A stretch of DNA of 33,743 bases from CAZGTQ01 sp964528575. GTDB taxonomy: Bacteria; Planctomycetota; UBA1135; GCA-002686595. This document shows, in pieces, positions 21,639-30,590 of this stretch (the stretch's first letter is position 1; the number at the start of each line of letters is the position of its first letter). Position numbers and translations under genes: made by a program. The notes under the pieces are model-generated. The model was not told where the DNA came from. It ran no database searches and saw only the letters and a list, made by a program, of their open reading frames with translations. Location: contig CAZGTQ010000265.1 of assembly GCA_964528575.1 (NCBI GenBank), positions 1-33,743 on the forward strand. The letters are read 5' to 3'.

Positions 21639-22445
21639 ATGCAGAACAACCGCTCGCTCGCCCTCGTCGCGCTCGTCGGCGCTTCCCTCTGCGGCTGTCT
21701 CGTCGTGCCCGCGGACGGCCCGCCCGCCACGCCGCAGCGGCCGACGTTCTCGTCCAGCACGAGCACGACGGCGGCGGGCACCGTCGAGCTCGAATCCGGC
21801 GTCGTCATCGACTTGCGCGATCGCTACGCGATCGAGGGGACGCTGAAGTACGGCGCGGGAGACGCGACCGAGCTGTTCGGCGGCTGGACCCCGCTGCAGA
21901 GCGTCGACACCGAGGGCGTCGACGAGGTCGGCATCGGCGACCTCTTGCTCGGCGTGCGCCACCGTTTCGCGGACGAGACCGAGGAGAGGCCTTCGGGCGC
22001 GGTGCAGATCGCGACGAAGCTGCCGACCGCGGACGACGACGACGGCCTGGGCAGCGGCGAGCTCGACTTCTTCGCCGCCGGCATCGCGACGCGCACGTTC
22101 GAGCACGCGGCGACGAGCGTGACGGGCTTCTACCAGCTCGGCGTCCTCGGCGACCCCGACGGCGGCACGGAGCTCGAGCACGCGGTCGCCCTCGCGAGCT
22201 CGACGTCCGTCGTCCGCGACGTATCGGTCTTCGGCGAGCTCGCCGCGGTCGTCGACAACGGCTTCGACCAGGAGCCGGTCTTCGCGACCCTCGGCGCGAC
22301 GTACGCCCTCGATGCGAGCCTCGTCTTCGACGTCGCCGTCGTCCTCGGGCTCTCCAGCGACGCGCCCGACTTCCAGGTCCTCGTCGGGCTCACGCAGAAC
22401 TTCGGTGCGCTCGCCGACCTCTTCCGTCGCCGCGGCCCGGAGTGA
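21639..22445 (+). CDS. Outer-membrane beta-barrel-like lipoprotein
   Basis: The 268-residue protein has a lipoprotein signal peptide (hydrophobic 7-17) and Cys20 in LCGC. A short Pro/Ser/Thr linker (24-45) follows, then a series of amphipathic strands: GTVELESGVVIDLRD, YAIEGTLKYG, GDLLLGVRHRF, VQIATKLPT, TSVTGFYQLGVL, VSVFGELAAVVDN, FATLGATYAL, DFQVLVGLTQNF. The layout resembles the transporter-like barrels of the phenol-degradation MetA family (PF13557-type). It probably sits in the outer membrane or is anchored there. The ankyrin gene follows three bases after the stop. ATG 21639 shares two bases with a possible MOSC start on the other strand. Confidence 0.72.
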   Translation: MQNNRSLALVALVGASLCGCLVVPADGPPATPQRPTFSSSTSTTAAGTVELESGVVIDLRDRYAIEGTLKYGAGDATELFGGWTPLQSVDTEGVDEVGIGDLLLGVRHRFADETEERPSGAVQIATKLPTADDDDGLGSGELDFFAAGIATRTFEHAATSVTGFYQLGVLGDPDGGTELEHAVALASSTSVVRDVSVFGELAAVVDNGFDQEPVFATLGATYALDASLVFDVAVVLGLSSDAPDFQVLVGLTQNFGALADLFRRRGPE

Positions 22446-22448
22446 ACC

Positions 22449-23929
22449 ATGCGCGCGCGCCGGGTCGCCCTCGTCGCGCTCGCGCTGACGATCGCCGTCG
22501 CGCTCCTCGCGGCGCTGGCGGCGCGCGCCTTCCACCGTCCGCCCGCGGGGAACGCGCGCACGCTCGTCGCGGCGATACGCGCCGACCGCATCGACGTGAT
22601 CGAGGAGCTCCTGCGCGCGGGCGTGGACCCGGACGTCGCCGCGCTCGAGGTGCGCTGGACCGGCGCGTCTCCTTTCGTGCTCGTCGAGCACGAGGCGCCG
22701 CTCCACGTCGCGCTGACCGAGGGCTCGCTCCGCGCGCTCGAGACGCTGCTCGAGCACGGCGCCGATCCCGCGCTGCGCAATGCGTGGGGCGCGACCGCCC
22801 TGCAAGAGGCGGTCCGCGCCCGCGACGTCGAGCGCACGCGCGCGCTGATGCTGCACGGCGCCGATCCGCGCTTGCGCGGGTGGGACGGAGACACGCCGCT
22901 CGAAGCAGCAGCCCGGGGACGCACGGTCGTGCTCGAGGCGCTGCTCGCAGCCGCGACCGACGCGGAGCGGCCCGCGTTGGCGGCCGACGCGCTCGCGGCA
23001 TGGCCCGGCGCGTACTCGCCCGACGACGGCATCGAGCGCTACGTCGTCGCGCGCTGGCTCGAGCGCCTCGCGGGAGCGCCGGAGCCCCTGCTCGTGCGCC
23101 TGGCGCGCGAGCAGGACGCCGGCGCGCTCGCGGCGGCGCTCGACGGCGGAGCGGACCCGCGCGCCGCCCGCGAGGACGGCTGGACGGCGCTCCACGAGGC
23201 GGCGATCCGGCCGGGAGGCGAGGCGGCGGTGGCCCTGCTGCTCGAGCGCGGCGCCGATCCGGACGCGCGCGCCCCGAACGGCTGGACGCCGCTGCTCGTC
23301 GCGCTCGAAGCCGAGTCGTTCACGAGCGCGCGCGCGCTGCTCGAGGCCGGCGCGGATCCGAACGCGCGCGACGATCGGGGCGTCGCTGCGCTGCACCTCG
23401 CGGCGGCGCACGTCCACGCGCCGCTCGTCCAGGCCTTGCTCGACGCGGGCGCCTCCCCGCTGCGGCTACCCACGACGGACGGCGACCGCGCGAGATGCCG
23501 CGCGATCCGTGGCACTCGTCCGCGGATTCGCCGCGCGTCAGCGCGCTGCTCGCGCAGGCGGAGGCCCGCCCGCTCGCCGCGCGCGACGTCGATCTCGTCG
23601 TCGAAGGCGCTCCGCCGTCGGTCGCGGTCGGGGACGCGCGCTCGTTGCGCGACGGGCGCCTCTCGTTCGGGCTGGACGCGGCCACGCGCGTCCCGCTGGC
23701 GATGGACGTCGTGCTCGTGCACGAGGAGCGCGAAACCCTGCTGCTCGGGATCGCCGTGCGGCCGCCGCAGCCGCGGGCCGCGTGGCGGATCCCCTCGCCC
23801 GCGCCCGACGCGCGCTCGTTCCGGATCGTGCTGCGGCCGAATCCCGCGCTCGCGGCCGCCGAGGAGCTCGACGAGATCTGGGGGCGCGAGATCGATCTCG
23901 GCGTCGTCGCCTTCCCGCTGGAGCGTTGA
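22449..23929 (+). CDS. Ankyrin-repeat membrane-anchored protein, split by an apparent frameshift
   Basis: ATG 22449 opens a signal-anchor helix (5-26) followed by about eight ankyrin repeats (about 35-338), e.g. GSLRALETLLEHGADPALRN and GGEAAVALLLERGADPDAR. After GASPL the frame loses ankyrin character at about 23464, while the frame one base back continues naturally (THDGRRPREMPRDPW..., SPRVSALLAQAEA) and adds a beta-rich domain of about 110 residues ending at 23929. A single G missing from a G run at 23464-23465 would join them into about 492 residues. Without the shift the first frame runs to 24233, antisense to the phosphatase gene, which is implausible. This is either a sequencing or assembly error or a real mutation. 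The repeats probably mediate periplasmic protein binding. It lies three bases after the barrel lipoprotein. Confidence 0.75.
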
Positions 23930-23938
23930 GCAGCGCGC

Positions 23939-24814
23939 CTACGCGCTCGGCGGCGCGGGCTCCGGCGGCTTCCAGCTCGCGGGCGGCGTCGGGCGGAAGA
24001 GCAGGAACGTCAAGTCGTCGGGCTTGCACGGGGCGCCCTCTTCGCCGCCGGCCATGCGGCGCGCGGCGCTCGCGCGCAGCCTCTCGGCGGCCTTCGCCGG
24101 GTCGCCCTTGCGGATGCACGTGACGATCTCGGCCATGCGCAGGTTGTCGAGCAAGCCGTCGCTCGCGATGAGGACCGAGTCGTGGCGCGCGAGCTCGACG
24201 AGCGAGCCGATCTGCAGGTGCATGCCCTCGTAACCGACGTAGTTCGAGACGAGGTGGCGCTCCTCGTGGTCGAGCGCGTCGTGCGCCTCGAGGTAGCCTG
24301 CCTCGACCGCGTAGCCGGTCGGCGAGTGCAGGAGCGTCTCGAGCCGGATGCGGCCGCGCTGGCCGACGACGATCACGGCGGAGTCGCCCGCGTGCAGCGG
24401 CCGTAGCGAGCCGGCGTGGACGATCGCGGCGGCGAGCGTCGTGCCCGCGCCGGTGCCGAGCGCGAGGATCTCGCGGTGCGCGCGCTCGACGCCGTCGAGC
24501 ACCGACTCGCGCAGCCCGCTCGGCTCGCCGTCGCAGCGCGCGACCGCGTCGGCCAGCGCGCCGACGAGGATCTCCGAGGCGCGCGCGCCCTGCGCATGGC
24601 CGCCGAGCCCGTCCGCGACCGCGAGCACGCCGGCCTCGTCCCCCACCGGCAGGACCGCCGCCGAGTCGTCGTTCGCCTCCTTGTCCGGGCCGCGCAGCGT
24701 GAACGCGAACACGGTACCGCGCGCGAACGAGAGCGCCACCGGCGCGTCCAGGTCGCGCGCCGACAGGATCGTCGCGGCGCGCTCCGGCGCGGGAACGGGC
24801 CCGTCGCCGCTCAT
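23939..24814 (-). CDS. PP2C-family Ser/Thr protein phosphatase
   Basis: The 291-residue soluble phosphatase starts at ATG 24814 inside the kinase stop (ATGA). It has the PP2C metal and phosphate motifs in order: EANDD with D50, DGLGGH with D68, GTT (124-126), HAGDSAV with D144, ASDGLLD with D219, and KPDD with D266/D267. It should use Mn2+ or Mg2+ to remove phosphate from Ser/Thr, reversing its coupled kinase. The N-terminal 25 residues lie outside the domain, and the C-terminus (after about 275) is Pro-rich. It ends nine bases from the stop of the ankyrin gene on the other strand. Confidence 0.9.
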   Translation of the reverse strand: MSGDGPVPAPERAATILSARDLDAPVALSFARGTVFAFTLRGPDKEANDDSAAVLPVGDEAGVLAVADGLGGHAQGARASEILVGALADAVARCDGEPSGLRESVLDGVERAHREILALGTGAGTTLAAAIVHAGSLRPLHAGDSAVIVVGQRGRIRLETLLHSPTGYAVEAGYLEAHDALDHEERHLVSNYVGYEGMHLQIGSLVELARHDSVLIASDGLLDNLRMAEIVTCIRKGDPAKAAERLRASAARRMAGGEEGAPCKPDDLTFLLFRPTPPASWKPPEPAPPSA

Positions 24815-25590
24815 CGCAGGAACCGGCTCTCCGACTTGCGGAACGCCTGCAGCATCGGGACGGCGCTCGCGTAGCGCCGCGACTCGTCGACCTCGGTCGC
24901 GCGGCGGACGAGCTCGATCCAGCCGGGCCGCCAGCCGCGCCGCACCCGCGCGAGGCCGGGGTACGGCCAGCGGAACGGCCACTCGGGAACCTCGCCCGAC
25001 GACAGCTTCCACAGGACGAGGCCCACCGAGAAGACGTCCGAGCGCAGGGACGGCTTGCCGAGCGCCTGCTCGGGCGCGAGATAGCCGACCGTGCCCGAGC
25101 CCGACGCACGCAGCGTGCGCATCACGACCCGCGCGAGGCCGAAGTCCGCGAGCCGCAGCCGGTTGTTCGGGAACAGGAGCATGTTCTCGGGCTTGACGTC
25201 GCAGTGCGCGATGCGGCTGGCGTGCGCGCACGCGAGCGCATCGAGCATCTGCTCCGCGTACGACAGGGCCGTCGTGCGCGCCATGCGCCGCGTCATCCGG
25301 TCGGCGAGGTTCTCGTCGCCGAGCGGCGTGACGATCATGAAGTGGCCGCCGATCGTCCCCGCCGTCTTGATCGGGAGGATGTTCGGGTGGTCGAGCTTCG
25401 CCACGAGGCGCACCTCGCGCCGAAAGACCTCGAGCGAATGCTCCTGGATCAGGTGCGGGTGCGGGACCTTGAGCGCGACGTGGATCCCTTCGACCGTGTC
25501 GTAGGCCTTGTAGACGTCGGCGAAGCCGCCCGAGGCGAGGCGCCTCTCGATGCGGTACTGACCGACCCGCTCGCGTCTCTTGAAGGCCAT
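24811..25590 (-). CDS. Soluble Ser/Thr protein kinase, non-RD type
   Basis: The 259-residue Hanks-type kinase shows a Gly loop (ASGGFADVYKA, 19-29), K41 (VALKV), E59, catalytic HCDVKPEN (129-136), DFG (149-151) and APE (172-174). Arg of the HRD motif is Cys, a non-RD kinase, so activity may not depend on activation-loop phosphorylation. The protein is nearly only the kinase domain: no PASTA, TPR or transmembrane part. Unlike typical PknB it is therefore cytosolic. The phosphatase start overlaps its stop (ATGA), making a kinase-phosphatase pair. It is divergent from the MscK-type channel gene across 117 bases. Its targets are unknown. Confidence 0.92.
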   Translation of the reverse strand: MAFKRRERVGQYRIERRLASGGFADVYKAYDTVEGIHVALKVPHPHLIQEHSLEVFRREVRLVAKLDHPNILPIKTAGTIGGHFMIVTPLGDENLADRMTRRMARTTALSYAEQMLDALACAHASRIAHCDVKPENMLLFPNNRLRLADFGLARVVMRTLRASGSGTVGYLAPEQALGKPSLRSDVFSVGLVLWKLSSGEVPEWPFRWPYPGLARVRRGWRPGWIELVRRATEVDESRRYASAVPMLQAFRKSESRFLR

Positions 25591-25666
25591 CGGGCCGCAA
25601 CCCTTAGCGGCTCGCGGCGCGCAAAGCCAGCACAAGACGCGCGAACCTCCGCGCGCCTCCCGAGCC

Positions 25667-25695
25667 TGGATGGAACCGAGAGCGCGCGGTAGCTT
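25667..25695 (+). promoter_or_regulatory. Possible promoter of the MscK-DUF1704-RimB operon
   Basis: TAGCTT (25690-25695) lies in the nonamer GGTAGCTTG (25688-25696), identical to the one holding the tetR -10 box. A weak TGGATG (25667-25672) sits 17 bases upstream. The -10 ends 12 bases before ATG 25708, and no ribosome site is visible. Confidence 0.35.
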
Positions 25696-25707
25696 GCCTG
25701 CGAACCG

Positions 25708-28700
25708 ATGCGCGCGCCCACGCTCCCCCTCCTGGTCCTCGTCTGCGTCTGGCTCGCGCCCGGTCTCGCCCGCGGCGCGCAGGATCCCCCGAGCCTGCCG
25801 GCGCCGCCCAGCGCCGAGGCGATCCAGACGCGCATCGACGCGCTCGGGACGCAGGACCCCGCGGCGCCCCCGAGCGAGGACCGGGAGCAAGTCCTCGAGC
25901 TCTACCGCCAGGCGCTCGCCGAGCTCGAGCTCGCCCGCCAGGCCGCGCGCCGCGGCTCCGACTTCGACGCGCAGGCCCAGGAAGCGCCCGCGCTGCTCGA
26001 GTCGCTCCGCCAGGAGCTCGCGCAGCCGCCGGCGCGGGACGAGCCGCCGATGCCGGTCGATCCGACGCTGCACGCGCTCGAGCAGGCGCTCACGCAGGCC
26101 GATGCGGACCGCCTCAGCGCGCAACGCACCGCCGAGGAGCTCCAGAAGGAGGCGTCGCGGCGCTCGCAGCGGATGACGGTCCTCGCCGACGAGGTCGCCG
26201 CGGCGCGCAGCGCGATGGCGAAGGTCGAGGACTCGCTGCGCGGGCTCGGCGCGGACGGCGCGCTCGTCGAGGCGCGCCGGACGCTGCTGCTCGCCCAGCT
26301 CGAGACGCAGTCGGCGACGGTGCGCGCGCTCGAGAGCGAGCGCGCCGCCTACGACGCGCGCCGTGAGCTGCTCCCCGCGCGCCGCGACCGCGCGCAGCGC
26401 CAGCTCGCGCGTGCCGACCAGCTCGTCGAGGTCTGGCGCGCGCGCACGGCGACGCGCCGGCAGGCCGAGGCCGAGGAGGCCGCGCGCGAGGCCGACCGGC
26501 AGGAGAGCGCAACGGTCGCGCGCTTCCCCAAGCTCGCCGAGATCGTGAAGCGCAACGCGGAGCTCGCGGGGCTGCGCGCGGGCGAGGACGGCATCCCCAG
26601 CCAGCTCGACGAGGCGCGGCGGAGCCTCCCCGACGCGAAGGAGCTCACGGCGCAAGCGACGGCGAAGCTGCGCTCGACGCGGCGCAAGGTCGGCGTCGCG
26701 GGGCTGACCGAGGCCATGGGCGTGCTCCTGCGCAGCGAGTACGAGTGGCTCCTGCCGCACGTCGGCGACCTGCGCGCGGAGGAGGCCGAGCGGCACGCGC
26801 GGATGTCCGAGGCGCAGCTCCTGCTCATCACGATCGAGGAGGAGCGCGACGCGGCGAGCGACGTCGCGGCCCGGCACGAGCGCTTCATGCGCGAGAACGA
26901 GCCGGGCTGGGAGGCGGACGCGCCGGACGAGAGCCGGCTGTCCGCCACGGCGCGCGAACAGATGGAGATCCAGCGCGAGCTGCTCGACGAGCTCCACGCG
27001 GAGCTCGACCAGCTCATCGCCGTGCTCGTCCAGAACGACGCGGCGCACGACCTCCTCGCGTCGACGCTCGGCACGTACGGGGCGTTCATCGAGGAACGCA
27101 TCCTGTGGGTGCGCAGCACCGGGCTCGTGCCGTCGGTCGACGTCGTCGACGGCGGCGCGGCGATCGCGTGGCTGCTCGATCCGTCGGAGTGGGAGCTCGC
27201 GCTCCAGCGCTCGCTGCACTTCGCGCGCACGCACGTCGCGGCGTGCACGCTCTTCGGGCTCGTGGCGTTCGCGCTCGTCGTGTGGCGGCGCCGCCTGGGC
27301 AACGTGCTCATCGCATCGTGCGAGCGCGCGCGCTCGTACCGCACCGACGGCTTCAAGGAAACGATCCGCGGAGCGCTCGCGACGGCGGCGATCGCGCTGC
27401 CCGGTCCGCTGATCGTCTGGGAGCTCGGCTGGCTCCTGTCCGCGCCGAGCGACCAGGTCGACGTCGCGCGCGCGGTCGGGCTCGCGCTGTGCCGCGTCGC
27501 GCCGGCGTTCTACGGGCTCGAGCTGCTCTACCAGGCCGCGCGAACGAAGCGACTCGGCGAGACGCACTTCCGCTGGAGCCCGTCGGGCAACAAGGTGCTC
27601 CGGCGGAATGTGCGGCTGTTCACGCCGATCGCGCTCCCGCTCCTGGCCGTCGCGATGGTGTTCGACGCGCACAGCCGGCCGACGTGGGGCGACTCGGTCG
27701 GCCGCTTCGCGTTCGTCGCGTACCTCGCGTTGCTCACCGTCGGCCTGTGGCGGCTGTTCCGGCCGTCGGGGACGATCCTGGGCGACTACTTCAAGCGCGG
27801 CTCGAGCCTGGCCGAGCGCTCGTACAAGGTGTGGTTCGCGCTGACGGTCGGCGTGCCGGGCACGCTCGTCGTCGCCGCGCTGACGGGCTACTACTACACC
27901 GCGCTGCAGTTCGAGGGGCGCTTCCGCGCGTCGCTCGGCCTCGTGCTCGGCCTCGTGCTCGTCAACGCGCTGCTCCTGCGCTGGCTGTTCATCACGCGGC
28001 GGCGGCTCGCGATCGAGCAAGCGCGCGCGCGGGCGCAGGCGCGCGCGGAGTCCGCGGACGTGCCCGAGGGCACGGCGCGCGAGTCGGCGGCGCCGCTGGA
28101 CGAGGACAAGGTCGACATCCCGGCGGTCGACGCGCAGACGCGCAAGCTGTTCCGCAGCGGCGTCTCGCTCGCCACCGTCGTCGGGCTGTACATGATCTGG
28201 TCGGGCGCGTTCCCCGCGCTGCGCGCGCTCGACCGCGTCCAGCTCTGGCCCACGCTCGCGATCGTCGAGGCGGCGGACGACGGGCTGCTGCCGTCCGAGC
28301 TCGAGGCTCTCGCGGCGGATCCCGCGGCAGCGGAGGCGACCGGAGCGGCGGCGGCGCCGAGCGAGACGGCCGCCGGCGGCGCTCCCGTCGGGCCGGTGCT
28401 CCTGCTCCCCTCGGGCCAGGCCGAGCCGTCGATCGCGATCCCGCTCGAGGTGGTGACGCTCGCCGACCTCGGCCTCGCGCTCGTGCTCCTGCTCGTGACG
28501 ATCATGTCCGCGCGCAACCTGCCGGCGTTGCTCGAGATCTCGCTCCTGCAGCGCCTCCCGCTCGACAGCGGCGCGCGCAACGCGGTCAGCACCCTGGCGC
28601 GCTACTTCATCCTGATGGTCGGCATCAGCGCGGTCTTCGGCGCGATCGGGCTGTCCTGGGCCAAGATCCAGTGGCTCGCGGCGGCGCTGACGTTCGGCCT

Positions 28701-29283
28701 CGCGTTCGGCCTGCAGGAGATCTTCGCGAACTTCGTCTCGGGCATCATCATCCTGCTCGAGCGGCCCATCCGCGTCGGGGACATCGTCACCGTGTCCGAC
28801 ATCGAGGGCCGCGTCACGCGGCTGCGGATGCGCGCGACGACGATCACAGACTTCGACATGCGCGAGATCCTCATCCCGAACAAGGAGTTCATCACCGGCA
28901 ACGTGATCAACTGGACGCTCTCCGACCCCGTGACGCGCCTCGTGATCCCGGTCGGCATCGCGTACGGCTCCGACACGGCCAAGGCGCGCGACATCCTGAT
29001 GAAGGTCGCGAGGAGCAACTCGCTCGTCCTCGACGAGCCGGGGCCGTCGGCGATCTTCCGCCGCTTCGGCGAGAGCTCGCTCGACTTCGAGCTGCGCGTG
29101 TACATGGAGAGCCGCGACTACTGGCCGGCGCTGATCGACCAGCTCCATGCGCAGATCGACCTCGCGTTCCGCGAGGCCGACATCGAGATCGCGTTCCCGC
29201 AGCGCGACCTGCGCGTGCGCTCGGTCGAAGGGCTGCGCGACGTGCTCGACTCGGTTCGCGAGGCGTCCGCGACGACGCCATGA
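25708..29283 (+). CDS. mscK: MscK/KefA-type mechanosensitive channel
   Basis: The 1191-residue protein is close to E. coli MscK (1120) and MscM (1107). It has a signal peptide (about 1-23). A long periplasmic coiled-coil region follows (about 50-480, rich in Glu/Ala/Arg/Leu). I count about eleven hydrophobic segments between 508 and 1015. The MscS core has the pore helix FGLAFGLQEIFANFVSG (about 994-1010), then ERPIRVGDIVTVSDIEGRV, PNKEFITGNVINW and the cytoplasmic beta and alpha-beta parts to about 1170. It should sit in the inner membrane and release solutes on hypo-osmotic shock. A low-complexity Ala-rich segment (about 866-895) interrupts two helices. Its stop overlaps the DUF1704 start (ATGA), an unusual partner. 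Confidence 0.9.
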   Translation: MRAPTLPLLVLVCVWLAPGLARGAQDPPSLPAPPSAEAIQTRIDALGTQDPAAPPSEDREQVLELYRQALAELELARQAARRGSDFDAQAQEAPALLESLRQELAQPPARDEPPMPVDPTLHALEQALTQADADRLSAQRTAEELQKEASRRSQRMTVLADEVAAARSAMAKVEDSLRGLGADGALVEARRTLLLAQLETQSATVRALESERAAYDARRELLPARRDRAQRQLARADQLVEVWRARTATRRQAEAEEAAREADRQESATVARFPKLAEIVKRNAELAGLRAGEDGIPSQLDEARRSLPDAKELTAQATAKLRSTRRKVGVAGLTEAMGVLLRSEYEWLLPHVGDLRAEEAERHARMSEAQLLLITIEEERDAASDVAARHERFMRENEPGWEADAPDESRLSATAREQMEIQRELLDELHAELDQLIAVLVQNDAAHDLLASTLGTYGAFIEERILWVRSTGLVPSVDVVDGGAAIAWLLDPSEWELALQRSLHFARTHVAACTLFGLVAFALVVWRRRLGNVLIASCERARSYRTDGFKETIRGALATAAIALPGPLIVWELGWLLSAPSDQVDVARAVGLALCRVAPAFYGLELLYQAARTKRLGETHFRWSPSGNKVLRRNVRLFTPIALPLLAVAMVFDAHSRPTWGDSVGRFAFVAYLALLTVGLWRLFRPSGTILGDYFKRGSSLAERSYKVWFALTVGVPGTLVVAALTGYYYTALQFEGRFRASLGLVLGLVLVNALLLRWLFITRRRLAIEQARARAQARAESADVPEGTARESAAPLDEDKVDIPAVDAQTRKLFRSGVSLATVVGLYMIWSGAFPALRALDRVQLWPTLAIVEAADDGLLPSELEALAADPAAAEATGAAAAPSETAAGGAPVGPVLLLPSGQAEPSIAIPLEVVTLADLGLALVLLLVTIMSARNLPALLEISLLQRLPLDSGARNAVSTLARYFILMVGISAVFGAIGLSWAKIQWLAAALTFGLAFGLQEIFANFVSGIIILLERPIRVGDIVTVSDIEGRVTRLRMRATTITDFDMREILIPNKEFITGNVINWTLSDPVTRLVIPVGIAYGSDTAKARDILMKVARSNSLVLDEPGPSAIFRRFGESSLDFELRVYMESRDYWPALIDQLHAQIDLAFREADIEIAFPQRDLRVRSVEGLRDVLDSVREASATTP

Positions 29284-30590
29284 CGCTGCGTACACAGCTC
29301 CGGGACGAGCTCCGGGACGAGCTCCGCGCCGTCGCGACGCTCCTGCGCGAGGCCGAGCGCCCGGTGCGCGTCCTGCGCTCGGTCGCATGGGGCCGCGACG
29401 TGAAGGAGCGCTTCCTCGCGTCGGGCGGCACCGAGCTCCCGCGCATCGCGTACCCGCCGTTCGATCCCGCGCCGGTGCTCGCGGCGATCGCGCAGGCGCG
29501 CCGGCGCATCGACCGCGGCGCGCCCGGCGGAGCGTGGCTCGCGCGACAGGCGGACGCGATCGAGCGCGCAGCGCAACTGCTCGCGGCGATCGGCACGCCC
29601 GGGTTCCTCGAGCACGGCGTGGCGCTCTACGGCTCGCCGACCAGCCCGCACAGCGACGGCGTGTCGACCTCGATCGAGCTGGCGCGCACCGTCGACTCGG
29701 TCTGGTCCGAGCTGCACGACCTCGACCTCGGCGCGCCGCCGCCCGCGTGCCACCTCGCCGAGCACGTCGCGAGCGAGATTCGCGCCGCGGTCGTGCGCCA
29801 CTTCGGCCCCGACGCGCCGGCGGTCGAGGTCGTCGACGAGCTCTCGGCGAACGCGCTCGCCGGCGCGCGTTCGATCCGCGTCCGCCGCTCGGCGTGCTTC
29901 ACCGACCGCGACGTCGCGCAGCTCGTCCAGCACGAGGCGTTCGTGCACGTGTGCACGTCGCTGAACGGCCTGGCGCAGGAGCACCTGCCGCTGCTCGCGT
30001 CGGGCCATCCCGGGACGACTTCGACGCAGGAGGGGCTGGCCGTCTTCTCCGAGCTCGTCACCGGCGCGATGGACCCCGACCGGTTCCGGCGGCTCGCCGG
30101 GCGCGTGCTCGCGATCCAGATGGCGATCGAAGGCGCGGACTTCCTCGAGGTGTACCGCTTCTTCCTCGGCCGGATCGGCGATCCGAGCCAGGCGTTCGAG
30201 AGCGCGCGGCGCGTGTTCCGCGGCGGCGTCCTCACCGGCGGCGCACCGTTCATGAAGGACGTCGTCTACCTGCACGGGCTGATCCGCGTGTCGTCGTTCC
30301 TGCACGCCGTCGTCGCCGCGGGCCGCGCGGACCTGCTCGCGCTCCTGTTCTGCGGCAAGCTCGACGTCGAGGACGTCCCCGATCTCGCGGTGCTCGCGGC
30401 CGAGGGCATCTGCGCCCCGCCCAAGCACCTGCCGCCGTGGGTCGCCGACCGCCGCTTCCTCGTCGCGCACCTGACGTTCGCGCAGTTCCAGAACCGCGTC
30501 GACGCGGCGGCGGTCGAGGCGCACTACGACGCGCTGCTCGCGGCGGCGCCGCGCGTCACCGCGTTCGACGCGACGCGGGCCGGTCGATGA
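29280..30590 (+). CDS. DUF1704 'QEGLA motif' zincin-like protein
   Basis: The 436-residue protein belongs to the family named flavohemoglobin expression-modulating QEGLA motif proteins (DUF1704). It has H218-E219-x-x-x-H223 (QHEAFVH) and Q250-EGLA-254. In eukaryotic relatives (MATCAP-type tyrosine carboxypeptidases) an HExxxH plus a downstream Glu binds catalytic zinc, so this is probably a metallo-carboxypeptidase. MKDVVYLHGLI (325-335) is another conserved-looking block. No signal peptide is present. ATG 29280 overlaps the channel stop, and its own stop overlaps the RimB-like start; both overlaps are ATGA. An LRDELRDELR repeat at the N-terminus comes from a 12-bp duplication. The substrate is unknown. 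Confidence 0.85.
   Translation: MTLRTQLRDELRDELRAVATLLREAERPVRVLRSVAWGRDVKERFLASGGTELPRIAYPPFDPAPVLAAIAQARRRIDRGAPGGAWLARQADAIERAAQLLAAIGTPGFLEHGVALYGSPTSPHSDGVSTSIELARTVDSVWSELHDLDLGAPPPACHLAEHVASEIRAAVVRHFGPDAPAVEVVDELSANALAGARSIRVRRSACFTDRDVAQLVQHEAFVHVCTSLNGLAQEHLPLLASGHPGTTSTQEGLAVFSELVTGAMDPDRFRRLAGRVLAIQMAIEGADFLEVYRFFLGRIGDPSQAFESARRVFRGGVLTGGAPFMKDVVYLHGLIRVSSFLHAVVAAGRADLLALLFCGKLDVEDVPDLAVLAAEGICAPPKHLPPWVADRRFLVAHLTFAQFQNRVDAAAVEAHYDALLAAAPRVTAFDATRAGR

Noticed and set aside
23939..25590. Kinase-phosphatase pair as an abortive-infection module
   Set aside because: No phage-linked genes, integrase or toxin domain nearby; an ordinary signalling pair is the simpler reading.
25591..29388. 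A 1,265-codon upstream extension of the Ser/Thr kinase on the minus strand
   Set aside because: It lies opposite the MscK channel gene and is low-complexity Arg/Ala/Glu. The kinase domain starts cleanly at MAFKRRERVGQYRI (ATG 25590).
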